Below, in pieces: positions 21,801-33,932 of a stretch of 64,000 bases of DNA. The stretch is from Nicotiana tabacum (Eukaryota; Streptophyta; Magnoliopsida; Solanales; Solanaceae): NCBI RefSeq assembly GCF_000715075.1, contig NC_134082.1:59297466-59361465 (forward strand), given 5' to 3'. Position 1 is the first letter of the stretch, and each line of letters begins with the position of its first letter. The notes under the pieces are model-generated. The model searched no databases and was not told where the DNA came from. It was given only the letters and a program-made list of their open reading frames with translations. The translations under genes were made by a program, and so were the position numbers.

Positions 21801-24686
21801 TACCCACAATATACAACTACCCTCCATTTTTCACTAATTACCCCACTGTTTGTTTAGAATTAATTATTACAGACCAATGATTAACAAAATTACATAAATA
21901 GAATAGAAATTAAACTATAGGGAGCCTGAAGTAGACCCAAAGTAATTTACAAGCCTCCAATAGTCTCAAATGCCCAAAGTTCCATAACCAATTTCATGTC
22001 TAGGTGTGTCAGAGTTCCCTAAGGACCTCAAGGATCCCGAGCAATGCTCACACCTAGAACTTTCTCAAATAATAACTGATTATTGTGTAGTGTGGAAGTG
22101 CCAGCCCTGATATGCCAGAGTTTAAAGAGATCTCAAGGGTCTCAAAGCAGTATACATACTAGAGGGGCAGTACCTAGTATTCTAGGAGTAAGTGAAATTG
22201 CATAATGGTTTGAAAGAGTTTAAAAGAAAGGTCTTAGGACTGAAAAGAACTTCTGAACACCATTAGTGATAAAACAGTTTAAGGAAAGTATAAAGGAACA
22301 ATTTGCAATCAAAACATACGTCATAGAATAAACAATTTTAGGAAGTACTTTGGCAAACAACCATTACACAAGGGAAGAGGGGTTGGAAACACATAGGATA
22401 CACCTTAATAAAACTCTTAAAGGGGTTCCATAGAACTGTGATGTAGGTCATGCAGCAAAGATCACAGTAGAAACATATTGAAGCCATTCTAGGGAGAGTA
22501 ATTAACTTAGCAGGAGTGAGGCAGAGCAAGCAAAGACTTAGATGGGCATGCTAGGAAAGTATTAATAGGTGAATACATGCTAATTACACAAAGGTAGAGT
22601 CTAGGCATGCTAGATAAACAGTAGTCAGTCGAACAAGCTTAGTTTCATAAGTAGATATGTTAAACAAGATAGCAAACAAGCAGGTAAGAGTGGAAATATG
22701 CTGATCATAGATTTGAATAGGCAGTATTTAGACACATAGGTTTGGATTCTTAAAATTAATCAGAAGCATACCTAGTTAAAGAAATAAAACACAAGATGTG
22801 AGAAAGGTATTGCAATTTCCAGCCTTGGCTTGCAGCCGGCTAGAATAACAGAGATCACAAGTAGCAAAGAGAGCAGGGAGGGTCTTTTTCAGAGTGTAAA
22901 GTGGTAGTTTTTGATCTATTATTCATGTAGAAGTTAAAATAAGAGGGAGTTTATATAGTAATCAAGAGTTAGACAAAATAAGGTAAGGGATCAATCATGT
23001 AGCAATTAGGGAAAGTCAAAGAATCAGTCACACACATAAAATCAGTAAGTCTTCCCCTTAATCAATGGAATCAATCAACGGTAAAAGCAAGACAAATATT
23101 TAAGGAAGGGAATCAAGCAAGACTTGGGTACAGAACAGGTAATTAGGAGTGAATTAACAGGAACTTCAATTAAGGAAACAATCAGTGAAAATCAGCAAAT
23201 AACAAATAAGGCAAGGGAAAACTAATTAAGGCAAGAAGTTCAATCAAAGCGAGTAGAGAAGTAAGAATCAAAGGTTTTGTTAAGGAAAAGAGTTCAAATA
23301 AAATCAGAAAATAAGAACTTCAGAATAGTCAAGGGTTCAATCAAAGAGAAAATCACGTAAAGAGTCAGCAAGTCTCGCAAACAAAATAAGGCAAGAAATG
23401 AATAGTCAGGATTCAAAACATAGGTCTAAACGAAGCAAATTGATAAAATCAAACATTCAAAACAACCCCGATTTAAGGAGAAAAATAGGTTTACCACGAA
23501 TAGCCAGAAAGAACATAGACATGTAGAATCAGTAGAAAAGTTGAATCAAGAAACTTAGTAGAGGCATATTAGGATAATAAAATCACGAGACATCTAAATG
23601 GCTAAAGAAAAATCACAAGAACTAAAGCAAGAACAAAGTCAGTACACAAGTAACTCAAAAACCAAACAAAAAATGTCAAAAAATTAGGGCTTTTAGTATA
23701 AACAAGTTAAGGTTAGAGAAAACCCTACAAAATCGGTAAAAAACATATGAGAAAAAGAAGATTAAACACTCAAGATTATCAAATATTTTGGAAAAAGAAA
23801 TTTCCGGAAAACCCTAGTTTAGAAAGATGGAAAATCATTCGAAAATCAGAGGGTTCCTGTAAAAAATCGGAAGGTTGTAAAACTCCTACAAAATAGGTCC
23901 AAACCATCTCAGATCTGTACAGATCTAAGAAGTTTAGAAGAAATTATGGTTTCGAGAAGAACAACATAGAGGTGAAGAAGCAAGCTCAAAAACCCATAGA
24001 TCTAAGGCAATATAGGAAGCTCTTACTCGGAATCACACTAGAACAGCCTGAAACAGGCGAAAAAGGGCCATAGATGCAAGCAGACTAACCCTGGTCCCTT
24101 GAGGACCCTGGAGATGGTGATACCAATAGATGAGTGGTCGTTAGAGACCTGGGGGTGGTGAGAAACCACCATTAATAGCCATAGATGAGTGACATCGAGG
24201 TCCGATTAGGATTAGGTTTTTAGAGCATTGGAGAGGAAAGGGATTTCAGGGCAGCTGTGTGGGTGAGAATGACCGGGTTTGGTGGGGGGGATCATTTAGT
24301 TTAGTTTAGGAAAGGGTTAATCTGGACCATTGATCAAAATGATCAATGACCAGGATTTGGCCGGGCATTGGGTTGGGGTAGATGGGTATGGGCCTGGGGT
24401 TTCTGGGCTGGTTTAAGGGGTTAAAATTGGCCTGAGTATTGGGTTGGTTTGGGTAGCTTTTAGGTCTGAATTAAATAAAAATGGGGCCAGATTTTAAATA
24501 CCCATTTTTAATTAATAAAATAATTTGTAAAATGACAAATAAAATAATAAAAATATTATTTGTGCATAAAAAATGGTTAACAACAATTATTTAATACTGT
24601 AAAAATATAAAAATTTATTTTTTGCATGAATATGACAATTATAAGTATATATGGGCTATTATTGCAAATGTGCAATTCTAGCTTTT

Positions 24687-24703
24687 AAAAATGCAAATGT
24701 ATT
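24687..24703 (+). repeat. Left target-site duplication of the L1-type LINE
   Basis: AAAAATGCAAATGTATT, identical to 29602-29618 across all 17 bases. Confidence 0.92.
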
Positions 24704-24860
24704 CTTCAATCCCGTCTGCAGATCCGTACTAGGCTTATATCCAAGCTCCCTCTGGGCCGAACTTATATTCACATGAGTAAACTGCACATCCCCATTCTGT
24801 CGTCGTTGTTTTTAGAGAGAGAAAGTAGAGAGAAATCAAATGTTAATATATATTACTGAG

Positions 24861-25930
24861 ATGTGGCCGCCTTTGCATGGAGTGAATTCAACTAGATCCA
24901 CTCAAATTGATAAAGGTGAACAAAGCCAAAGTGTGAAACAACTGGAGGAAGTCCCAATCGCGGAGAACATTGAAGTTGAAAAGGTGATACAGAGGAAGGA
25001 GGTACAGTAGACGGAAACAATGAAGCTAGCTATGTCGAAGGAAGCTCAAATTCCTAAAAAACCAATAGAGGAATAGAAGAAGGAGTGGGTGAACCTATTT
25101 GCTAGAAACAATTTGGCGTCTAGAGGGTATGAACCTCAAATTTATTGCTCTGATAGTAAAAAATGGTGAAAAAATAGTTGAACTAGACACAAAATACGTT
25201 GATCGTGAAACGGTGAAATGACAACATGCAATTGTGCTGTATGTTGTGGGTGACTCCCCTTTAATTGGTGTGCTAGATCGATTTATTGCCACACAATGGA
25301 ACTTCATTAGCAAACAAAAATATACTTCCATAATGATGGATATTTCGTTGTCAAGCATAATAGCATGGAAGATAGGGATGTTGTGCTGATGTATGGACTG
25401 TATATGATAAGAAACCTATAATTGTGAAAGCCTGGTCGCCTAATTTTGATTTCAGTAAGGAAGTATTATAGACAATACCTATTTGGGTAAAACTGCCCAA
25501 CTTGCTACTGAATTGCTGGAGTATGGATTCACTTAGTAGGATAGGTAGTGGATTAGGAATACCTCTGTATGCAGATGAGTTCACCTCAAAAATTGAGAGG
25601 ATTTCCTATGCAATGCTTTTGGTTGAAATGGATGTTACAAAAGGTATGCCTACTGTGCTAAAGGTGATGGATCCTAAGGGAAAAGTTTTTGAGCAATCAA
25701 TTGACTATGACTGGATTCCTGAGTATTGTCACACGTGCATTCAGGTTGGACATAGTTGCAGAAATATTCAGAAAGCTATAGAAGGGAAACAAAAGCAACA
25801 AAAACCAAAGATGGAATGGAGAAGAAGAGCAGAACCAAGCAGGGATGAAAAAGATGAAAGTATTCCAGCTGACAATGTAATACATGCAAGCAAGATAGGG
25901 GATACTGAGAATGAGAAACTACCAGAATGA
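24861..25930 (+). pseudogene. LINE ORF1: DUF4283 / CCHC-type nucleic-acid-binding protein, broken
   Basis: Begins MWPPLHGVNSTRS. The DUF4283 core is spread over several frames: VVGDSPLIGVLDRFIATQWN (25240-25310), then YFHNDGYFVVK-like and KAWSPNFDFSKE-like blocks. The last 142 codons (25502-25930) are open: LLNCWSMDSLSRIGSGLGIP, ending with YDWIPEYCHTCIQVGHSC, half of a CCHC knuckle (C-x2-C-x4-H, then Cys). A basic tail (KQKQQKPKMEWRRR) follows. ORF1 proteins of plant L1 elements bind the element RNA. Confidence 0.8.
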
Positions 25931-26112
25931 GAACCAGCTAAAAGAAAATCTACAGCTAAAAGTGGTATGGCAAGCATAAGGGGTGATACTGGCATTAATA
26001 TGGTGAATGGATTCAGTCCTCTTAGCTTTGAGATAGGGGATATAAATATGGAAAAAGGGCAATATAGTTACCAAGGGGATACTGGGGATCCTAAATCCAA
26101 ACAACCAAGTAT

Positions 26113-29100
26113 ATGAAACTTATAGCTTGGAATATGAGGGGTGTAAATAAAGTTTATAAGCAAAAAGAGGTAAAGAAGGTCATTGTAAATAATGATATAG
26201 CACTAATAGCTATACTAGAAAATAGAGTGAAGTAAGATAATGTTGGCAGAGTAATTCAAAAAATTGCAGCTAACTGGAAATGATGTGCAAACTATGCACA
26301 TAGCTTAAAAGGAAGAATATGGATTATGTGGGATCCAAACAGGTTGGAATTTGAAGCTACTAATATGAGTTCTCAGGCTATTCATGGAATCCTTAGCATT
26401 CCTCAATTACATCTAAAACTACACTTGACAACAATATATGGTTTACATACTATAGAGGCAAGGAAGGAGTTATGGGAAGAGTTGAAAGGGGAAAATAGGT
26501 ATCTTCAAATTCCATGGCTAGTCTTTAGGGATTTCAATGCTATAACTGATTTAGAAGACAGGCAATTTGGCAACCCAGTCCAAGATAATGAAGTAAGGGA
26601 TTTCAATGAATTTATACAAACTAGTGGCATGACAGAATTACGAGCAATAGGGAGGAAATATACTTGGTCAAATGGTCACATCCGGAGCAGGATAGACAGA
26701 GCCATTGTGAATGCTGAATGGTTGATGGCAATTGCTACTACTGAAGTAATGATTTTAAATCATGGGATTTCAGACCACACTCCTTTGTGTGTCCAATTAC
26801 AAAATGATGTGCAAAGAAGTCCAAAGCCTTTTAGATTCTTGAACTACCTTGCAGATCACACAGATTTCCTAAAAGTTGTGGCTAATACATGGTACAAGCC
26901 TACAACAAAGCAGCACATGCAAAACATATGGTGGAAGCTAAAAGAAATGAAGAAAGAATTGAAATAACTGAATCATACCGAATTCTGGAACATAGGGGAG
27001 AAGATGGAGTTCTATAGGAAGAAGCTACAAGACATACAAACGCAAAGGGGCCATCTCACTCAACCAGATCTCCTGTTTGAAAAAGAGAAAGAAGTGAAGA
27101 TGAAACTAGAGAAATAGAGCCTAGTGGAGGAAAGTATCCTAAAGCAGAAATCTAGGAATAAATGGTTAGAACTAGGTGATGAGAACAATGCCTACTTCTT
27201 TGCCAGCTTAAGGAGAAGACAGACTCAGAATAGAATTACAAGCCTTTGTGATTCTAAAGGAAACATTATTCACCAACCAGAAAACATTGCTACAAAAGTA
27301 ACTAGTTTCTACAAAACACTACTTAGGGAGTGCTGCTAACCAACTTCCAGCAATAGACCCTGAGGTAATGAGATGTGGAAAAGTGCTTAATAGACATCAA
27401 CAATTGCAGCTAGTGTCACAAGTTACTAAGGAAGAAGTATTTCAAGCCCTTATGAGTATTGATGATCATAAAGCTCCAAGATGTGATAGTTTCAATGCCC
27501 TCTTTTCAAGAAAGCTTGGAGTGTGATTGGAAATAAGGTTACTGAAGCTGTCCTCCAATTCTTCATTGATGGAGATATATACAAAGCTATAAACTGTACA
27601 ATAATTACACTAATCCCAAAGATCAATAACCCCACAAAATATCAGAATTCAGACCAATAACATGCTGCATTATGCTATATAAGCTGATTTCCAAAATCCT
27701 TACTACTAGGATGCAGGGGATTATGGACAGTCTTGTGGACAAAAGTCAATCAGCCTTTGTTCCAGGAAGATTAATCACAGACAATATCATCTTGAGCCAT
27801 GAATTGGTGAAGGGTTATGGAAGGAAAGATATCACCCCTAGATGTATGCTAAAAATAGATATGAGAAAGGCTTATGACTCAATAGAATGGCCATATGTTG
27901 AGCAAATCCTTCAATGCCTCCAGTTCCCAACAAAGTTTATCAGATGGATTATGTGCTGCATCTCAACCGTATCCTATTCAATTTTACTCAATGGAGAGCC
28001 ACTACCACCTTTTCCAGCTAAGAAAGGTCTAAGACAAGGAGACCACTCTCCCCATTCCTATTTGTGCTTGCCATGGAAACTTTAGCAGAAGTTTGAAGGG
28101 TGTCTGTGAAGATAAAAAGTTCAAATTTCACCATAGATGCAAAAAGATGCAGATTATTCAGCTTGGATTTGCAGATGATCTTTTACTATTCTACAAAGGA
28201 GAACTAGAGTCTATCACTATGCTGGTACAGTGCTTCCAAAAGTTTTCACAAGTGTCTGGATTGAGTGCCAGTACTGAGAAAAGCTCGGTGTACTTTGGTG
28301 GTGTCCCTCAGGAGATCCAACAGCTAATCCTACAGGCTACCCAATTTGGCAAGGGGGATCTACCTTTTAGGTACTTAGGAATTCCCTTGAGTACCACAAG
28401 GTTGTCTATTATTCAATGCAAACCTCTAATAGACAAGATGCTGGATAGAATAAAATCATGAACCACTAGATACTTATCATATGCTGGAAGAATCCAACTT
28501 GTGAGATCTGTGTTGTACTCTATTCAAGTCTACTGGTCACAAGTGTTTGTACTGCCAAAAAAGGTTGTTCAGATGATAGAAGCCACTTGCAGAAGCTTTT
28601 TGTGGACTGGAGGTAGTGATCTTAGCAAGAAAGAACTGATTGCTTGGGATAGATTATGTCTTCCTAAAGCAGCAGGGGGTCTAAATATATTAGACATCTA
28701 TGCATGGAACTGGGCTGCTATTGGTAAACTCCTATGGAACATATACAGGAAGAAAGATTGCTTATGGGTAAAGTGGATCCATGCTTACTGTACCAAGGCA
28801 GGAGAAGTATGGGAGACTAAGACTACCCAAGCCTCATGGGTGGTACAGAAGATTATTAAAGCAAAAAACATGTTTGAAAAAATAGGTCTCCATGAAACAG
28901 ATGTAGCTGCTATGACCAAATACTCAATAAAGGATATATATGGAGCCTATCGTGGGGAATTTCAGAAAATGCCTTGGAGAAGAATTGTCTGCAACAATAA
29001 TGGCCAACCTAAATGGACATTCATCTTATTCTTGGCTTTGCACAGAAGACTGCAAACTAAGGAGAGGATAGCATGCTGGGCTAATCTAGACGATATGGAC

Positions 29101-29466
29101 TGTGTGCTATGTAAGCAAGAGAATGAAGATATTGACCATTTACTATTTGAGTGCATGTATGCTAAACAGGTGTGGTCAAAGCTCCTAGCTTGGAAAAACA
29201 TAAGAAGAGAAGTGTGGAACTAGAAGCATGAAGTACAATGGACCATAGAAAATGCTACTGGGAAGACTGCTCAACATGAGGCATACAGAATGACATTAGC
29301 TGGTGGAGTGTATCACTTATGGCAGGAAAGGAATGCAAGAGTCTTCAAGGAAAGCAGCAGATCTGCAGATCAAGTGGTCAAGCAACTGATAAGAGAAATT
29401 CATGTTAGAGCTCGCAGAGTTAGTAGATTGGATAGATATATGAAAGATTTGATCTTTTATCCTTAG
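26113..29466 (+). pseudogene. LINE ORF2: endonuclease, reverse transcriptase and zf-RVT, broken
   Basis: Starts MKLIAWNMRGVNK, the L1 endonuclease N terminus; DFNAITDLEDRQ and SDHTPLCVQL are further endonuclease motifs. The reverse transcriptase has [32 protein letters not shown] and catalytic FADDLLLFYKG (about 28168). The zf-RVT domain follows at 28970-29220 (CVLCKQENEDIDHLLFEC). Stops interrupt it, e.g. AAG TAA at 26234, TGA at 26281, TAA after KELK (26967), TAG after KLEK (27115), TGA after DRIKS (28459) and TAG at 29221, and there are several frame changes. It ends FYP-TAG at 29466. Confidence 0.9.
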
Positions 29467-29601
29467 GAAGTTGAGCTTTGTAGATAAAGCTGAATAGAGA
29501 TGGTATTCAGCAAGTTTGGGACCTTATGTCCAAATTGCTGATTTCCAGATGTGAGATGTGTAAATGATTTTGTGATGAAATAAAATATAATATAATTACC
29601 A

Positions 29602-29618
29602 AAAAATGCAAATGTATT
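29602..29618 (+). repeat. Right target-site duplication of the L1-type LINE
   Basis: Exact copy of 24687-24703. Confidence 0.92.
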
Positions 29619-29892
29619 TATGATAAATATGTTAAAGAATTTAAAACCTAATGGGGGTGTAAGTGATGAAATTAAATGATAAAGAAAATAATTTGTGATG
29701 CAATTAACAAATATTTATATAGTAAAATATAGGAATAAATTGATTTAAAACTCCTTTAAATTATAGAAAATTATGAAAAATGCTTGTATATATCTTAAAA
29801 CAAAGTGATGACGCATATGCACTATTTTGGAAGTATCTATGTATATTTAAAAAATGTGAAGGAAAATTGGGTATCAACAGAAGATACATGAT

Positions 29893-30168
29893 ATGAATAT
29901 TATTGAGCAGAATTTTAAACATGGAGATACAATATTTTTATACAACTCACGTCTGAGGTTGTTTTTGGGCAAATTGAAATCACGATGGTCAGGGTCTTTT
30001 CGTGTGGTTGAAATTCACCCCACGAGTGCCTTAGAGATTTCTGCGAGTAATGACTCTCGCATGTTTAGAGTCAATGGGCATAGATTAAAACATTATGTGG
30101 AAATGGAGGATGCAAAGGAAGTGTTAGTGACCCATTTGATCGAGCCTCCAAAGTTGAGCGTACTTTAA
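29893..30168 (+). pseudogene. Integrase C-terminal fragment (Athila-like)
   Basis: The open frame reads NFKHGDTIFLYNSRLRLF, GKLKSRWSGSF and MFRVNGHRLKHYVEM, ending in KLSVL. The segment around RWSGSF corresponds to the GPY/F module of gypsy integrases, with Ser in place of the usual Pro. The N terminus and catalytic core are lost to the Ogre-like insertion. The retained part itself is open. Confidence 0.85.
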
Positions 30169-30359
30169 ATACGCTTATCTGCATCGTGGCGTGACGTTAA
30201 ATCAGGCGTTTGTTGGGAGACAACCCATCAAATTTTTTCACTTTGATCGGTCTATTAAGGTGCAGTAACGAAAGCCATGTGCAGCGGAAGGACTCGGGGT
30301 GACGAAAGTATCCCGGAGGTAGGCAAAAACGCGAAAAAGCAACAAAATAAAACTTGGAC

Positions 30360-30440
30360 ACCTCATCCGTGGCCGCGGATCAACCGCGGATTTTGCAAAT
30401 CTTCTGTCCGCTGCCGCGAATCCGACCGCGGACCTGGCGC
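30360..30440 (+). repeat. Cluster of CCGCGG-type palindromes in the Athila-like spacer
   Basis: Several overlapping CpG-rich dyads (GGCCGCGGATC, AACCGCGGATT, CTGCCGCGAATCC, GACCGCGGAC) in about 80 bp of otherwise AT-rich sequence. A related word, TCCGCGGCCGCGGAC, occurs in the 3' LTR at about 34167. Confidence 0.75.
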
Positions 30441-31119
30441 CGATCAGGTGTAAAATTTTAATTTTTTTATATTTTCTTCCCCCAACCCCCTTTTTAATTA
30501 GTTTTTTTTCTCTTTAGTTAGAATCCCCCTTCATCCGCATCCCCCCTTTTCTTTTATTCCCCCACCCCCACCCAAAACCATAAAAAACAACACAAAGACA
30601 AAACAAAACCCTCCCCCTTCCCCAAATTCTAACGCAGCCCCTCCCCCTTCTTCACCAAATCCCCTTCTCTTCTCCCTCCTCCCTACTCACCCACTCTTCC
30701 ATCTCCGCTCAGCAAAAGATGCTCACGTAAGTACATGATTCTACTCTCTTCTTTTAGTTTATTTTGTTTTGTTCTTTTCAATTTTTTTCTTTTCTTTTCA
30801 TTCTTTGTCTCTTCTATTGTAGGTGTAAGAAAGTAGAAATCTAGGTACTCTTATCTATGTTGTACTTGTTGGTATATTTGTTGATATGTGAGGACATTAG
30901 GTTGGTTAGGTTGGGAAAACATTGTTGAGTTGTGAGGAATGAGAGTTTAATTGGGTACATTGGTACATTGGGGGCATATTCACAGAAGGTGTTTGTTGAA
31001 TTGCCACAATGAACTTTCTAGTATAAATTGTAACCCAAGGGGCGAGTGAAGTCTGAGTAACCGCCCTTGGTTCACCTATTCCACTGATTCTTGATAATGG
31101 TGGTTGTTGTGTAGGTACA

Positions 31120-32268
31120 ATGAGATCTTTAAAAAAGAGATGCACTACCGGTGGTTCGTCCCGGGCATGGGCATCAGCCAGTTCAGGGCAGTTTGATAGC
31201 ACCAGGTTTGTCTTCAGAGCTTCCCAAGACCGTTTCAGTGATAAGGCAATTAGAAAGTCAGTGCCAGAAAGGAGAGTTGAAAGGGGTTCCCTCCAAGCTG
31301 AGTGCCCCAATATGTATAGGGAGCTGATTAGGCGCAGGCTCGACATCTTCTTCGAGGAGCCGGATGACGGTAATTTATTGCCTGTTAGAGAATTCTACGC
31401 CAACTGTTCCGAACATGAGGATCACATTTGCATTGTGCGACAAAAGAGGGTGAATGCCTCTATTGAAGCTATTAGGAGAGTGTATCTCTTACCTGCATTT
31501 ACTGGGGAGGCGGATTGCTATGATACTTACAAGCGAGAACCCATAAATTGACAATTGTTTTTCCAAACTATCTGTAAACCAGACAATGAGGTAGTGTGGG
31601 TTGTTTAGGGATCGAAGTTGCACTCCGCATCACTCACCTTTGAAGGTAAGTGTTGGTTTTACATCATCAATAGTCGACTGATGCCGTCCCACAACACCAC
31701 TGAAGTCAATAGACCGCGAGCTGCTTTGATCTGGTGCTTCATGAATAGCCACGATTTTGATGTGGCCAAGGTTATTCACTGTGAGATATTCATCCATTCA
31801 ACACGGAGGGTGTATGGGTTCTTCTTCCCATCTCTGGTCACTAGATTGTGTCGGGCTGTAGGGGTGTCAGAGAACCCCAATGTGGACGGCAAGGTAAAGA
31901 AAGAAACAATGTTTCGGGCTTTCAAAGTGACCATTGGGAAAGAGATGGTGGTATCTAGTTCAATTGATAGTGATGACTCTGAGGCATCCAGGGAGGGAGA
32001 TGATGAGAAGGATGATGTGGGGGCTAAGTCGCCCTCCCATGAGCATGTTGTGGAAGCCGAAGGGGCGTCCAGGGTAGGTCGGGTTACACGGTTGGCAGCC
32101 TTAGAGCAGGAAATGGCAGGGCTACGTACTACTGTCACAGACTTGGGGACTAGAGTTGATGCCTTGGCCACCCAAAATGCTAAATCAGATAAGAAAATCA
32201 TGGACTGGCTGCGTGCGCTGGGGAGGGCGTGTCACTTAGACCCCGACACTATCTCTGATCAAGACTGA
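31120..32268 (+). pseudogene. Accessory ORF in the env position of the Athila-like element, two stops
   Basis: One reading frame with stops at 31549-31551 (TGA) and 31606-31608 (TAG); the two open halves stay in the same frame. The N-terminal half is basic (MRSLKKRC, AWASASSG, FDSTRFVFRASQDRF). The middle (GKCWFYIINSRLMPSHNTTE) resembles the plant retrotransposon protein domain found in Athila-lineage ORFs. The C-terminal third is acidic (SDDSEASREGDDEKDD), followed by a likely coiled coil (LAALEQEMAGLRTTVTDL) and a short tail. I see no transmembrane span or signal peptide, so env function is doubtful. A possible splice donor (ACGTAAGT, 30726) after an ATG at 30719 and an acceptor near 31116 may feed this ORF. 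Confidence 0.65.
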
Positions 32269-32271
32269 TCT

Positions 32272-32986
32272 TCCAGGGAAGTTCCTTTGCCTCGCATTAC
32301 TTTCTATTTTATGACATGAGGACATGACATCTTTTTAAGTGTGGGGTGGGGGCTATATATATAGGAATGTAGCTTGATTCTGCTTGACTCTAGTCTTCGG
32401 TTAGTTTGATTTTTGTTTTTCGTTAGTAGTCTAAATATGTGAAGGTGTGAAAATTTCAAATTTTTGACTTGTCCCGATGACGGATATCACTCGACGGGTA
32501 TCTTGAGGCTCTAAGTCGATGTAAAAAAAATTAAAAAATAAAAAAAATATTTTTCTTTTGTAGGTAGTGTATCAATTTCCGCTTGGTTTTTCTTTTGACC
32601 ACGGTTCTTTTCCAAGGGTTTTTGTTTGAACGGGGTTAGTTAGTTTTTTTTCATTTTAATTAGGTACTTGTGGGCTGAGGGCTGATATGGAAGGAGGATC
32701 CCTTAACGTCATTATGCCTTGAAGACAGTAGATACTTTAGTGTGACACTTAGGCTCAGTTGTTGATTCTTATTAGAGTGCCTTAAATTGTATGTTCTTAA
32801 CTTGGCTTAAGTACTTTGACTAGAGTGTTTCGATGATCCAACCTGGAGTGAGTCATGTGCCATGTGTGTGTGAGGATTGTTGTATTCTGTGCACTGCATT
32901 GGATGCCTAGAACTTGCCCCGTGTGTTTGCAAAGCGAAATAGTAGTTTGTTCAGTCTTGGAAGTGATATAGGCGTTTCTTTGTTAA

Positions 32987-33053
<67 letters not shown>

Positions 33054-33920
33054 CCCACCTAATTGTAGTTAACCCTTTTGAGCATGTAATCATGTTTTTT
33101 TGGCAACCACATTACAACCCTTACTCATGAGCACTTGAAGTGTTATGAACTTTGTAAAGTTAAAGTGTGAGGTGGTTGGTCAGGATTTTGAGTGGAACTA
33201 ATGAAATAAGGAGAAAGGTGCACTGTTTTGAAAAAGTAAGAGCCACTTGAATTGAGAAAAAAAAAAGAAAAAAAAAGTTGAATTGTTGTGAAACATATCC
33301 CTTGATAAGTGGTGGCTCTTGATATAAGTGAGCTTAAAGAAGAATGGAGTTAATATATAGTGATGCGAAGGTGGGGTTTGTTTTGACATATGTGTGGGGT
33401 TTTAAATGTTAAAGTATATGTATTAAAGTGCTTAGGGAGGTGTAGTCACTCTTATATCTAAATGTATCCTACCAATCCCGCGGCCTACATTACAACCAAA
33501 TGAAGTCTTAATTGATCCTAGACTGAATGAGCTCGATTAGTGGAGTAATAAACTACGGGCAAGCCTATGGTGTATTTTTTGTGGCATATGAATGTTCTTT
33601 CTGAGAGTGAGTGAATCTTTCTATCTTGAGTTCCTAATTGTTCTTAACTGTTATTGTGTGTGAAACCACTTTCGTTTGTTATGAAAGGGCACTTGATTCA
33701 TGAAGGAAAGGTGAGTCTTAACCTCTGCGTTAGAGTAAGTAAGTAAAGTTAGGAATATTGCGTGGCATGAGAGAGTCAGCTCTTGAGGCGAAGATGTTAC
33801 ACTACTAGGCTCAATTCTTATGAAATATTCTTGGTGTGACGAGTTAGGGGAGTAGCTCAGTGAAGTTAGGCCACTGTAGAGTGTGGTTTGATTGCTCGAG
33901 GACGAGCAAAGGTTTAATTA
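32272..33920 (+). other. Noncoding 3' internal region of the Athila-like element
   Basis: About 1.65 kb between the accessory ORF and the 3' polypurine tract, with no coherent reading frame. It contains an AAGTGTGGGGTGGGGG stretch near 32337 and the (TA)n run at 32990. Poly-A/T runs occur at 32520-32560 and 33257-33275. Confidence 0.6.
32990..33051. repeat. (TA)n microsatellite, about 31 units
   Basis: Uninterrupted alternation of T and A for about 62 bases. Confidence 0.95.
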
Positions 33921-33932
33921 AGTGTGGGGTAT
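33921..33932 (+). other. Polypurine tract of the Athila-like element
   Basis: AGTGTGGGGTAT directly before the TGATAGTAG start of the 3' LTR. AAGTGTGGGG is the usual form in this lineage. Confidence 0.6.

Larger units (their letters stand above)
24704..29601 (+). mobile_element. Near full-length L1-type LINE inserted in the Ogre-like LTR
   Basis: 4.9 kb with a 5' leader, ORF1 (24861-25930), ORF2 (26113-29466) and a 3' UTR ending in AAATATAATATAATTACCA, flanked by an exact 17-bp target duplication. Domain order is DUF4283/zinc knuckle, then apurinic endonuclease, reverse transcriptase and zf-RVT, as in plant L1 elements. It is opposite in orientation to the LTR it entered. Many stop codons and frame breaks make it immobile. 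Confidence 0.93.
20278..29879 (-). mobile_element. Long LTR of the Ogre/Tat-like element (- copy), interrupted by a LINE
   Basis: In element orientation it starts TGTTGATACCCAATTTTCC at 29879 and ends GACAGCA at 20278. Removing the LINE (24704-29601) and one target copy leaves about 4.7 kb, close to the 4.65-kb LTR at 58425-63075. Both share blocks around the GTGTAACCCCTCATTG segment, GGGGTGCCTAACACCTTCC and TTAGGTGGCGACTCTTC. The LTR is inserted into the integrase end of the Athila-like element at 29880. It contains no gene of its own. Confidence 0.85.

Noticed and set aside
31776..32201. 141-codon open frame on the minus strand
   Set aside because: Antisense shadow of the accessory ORF of the Athila-like element; the plus strand has the conserved domain, acidic stretch and coiled coil.
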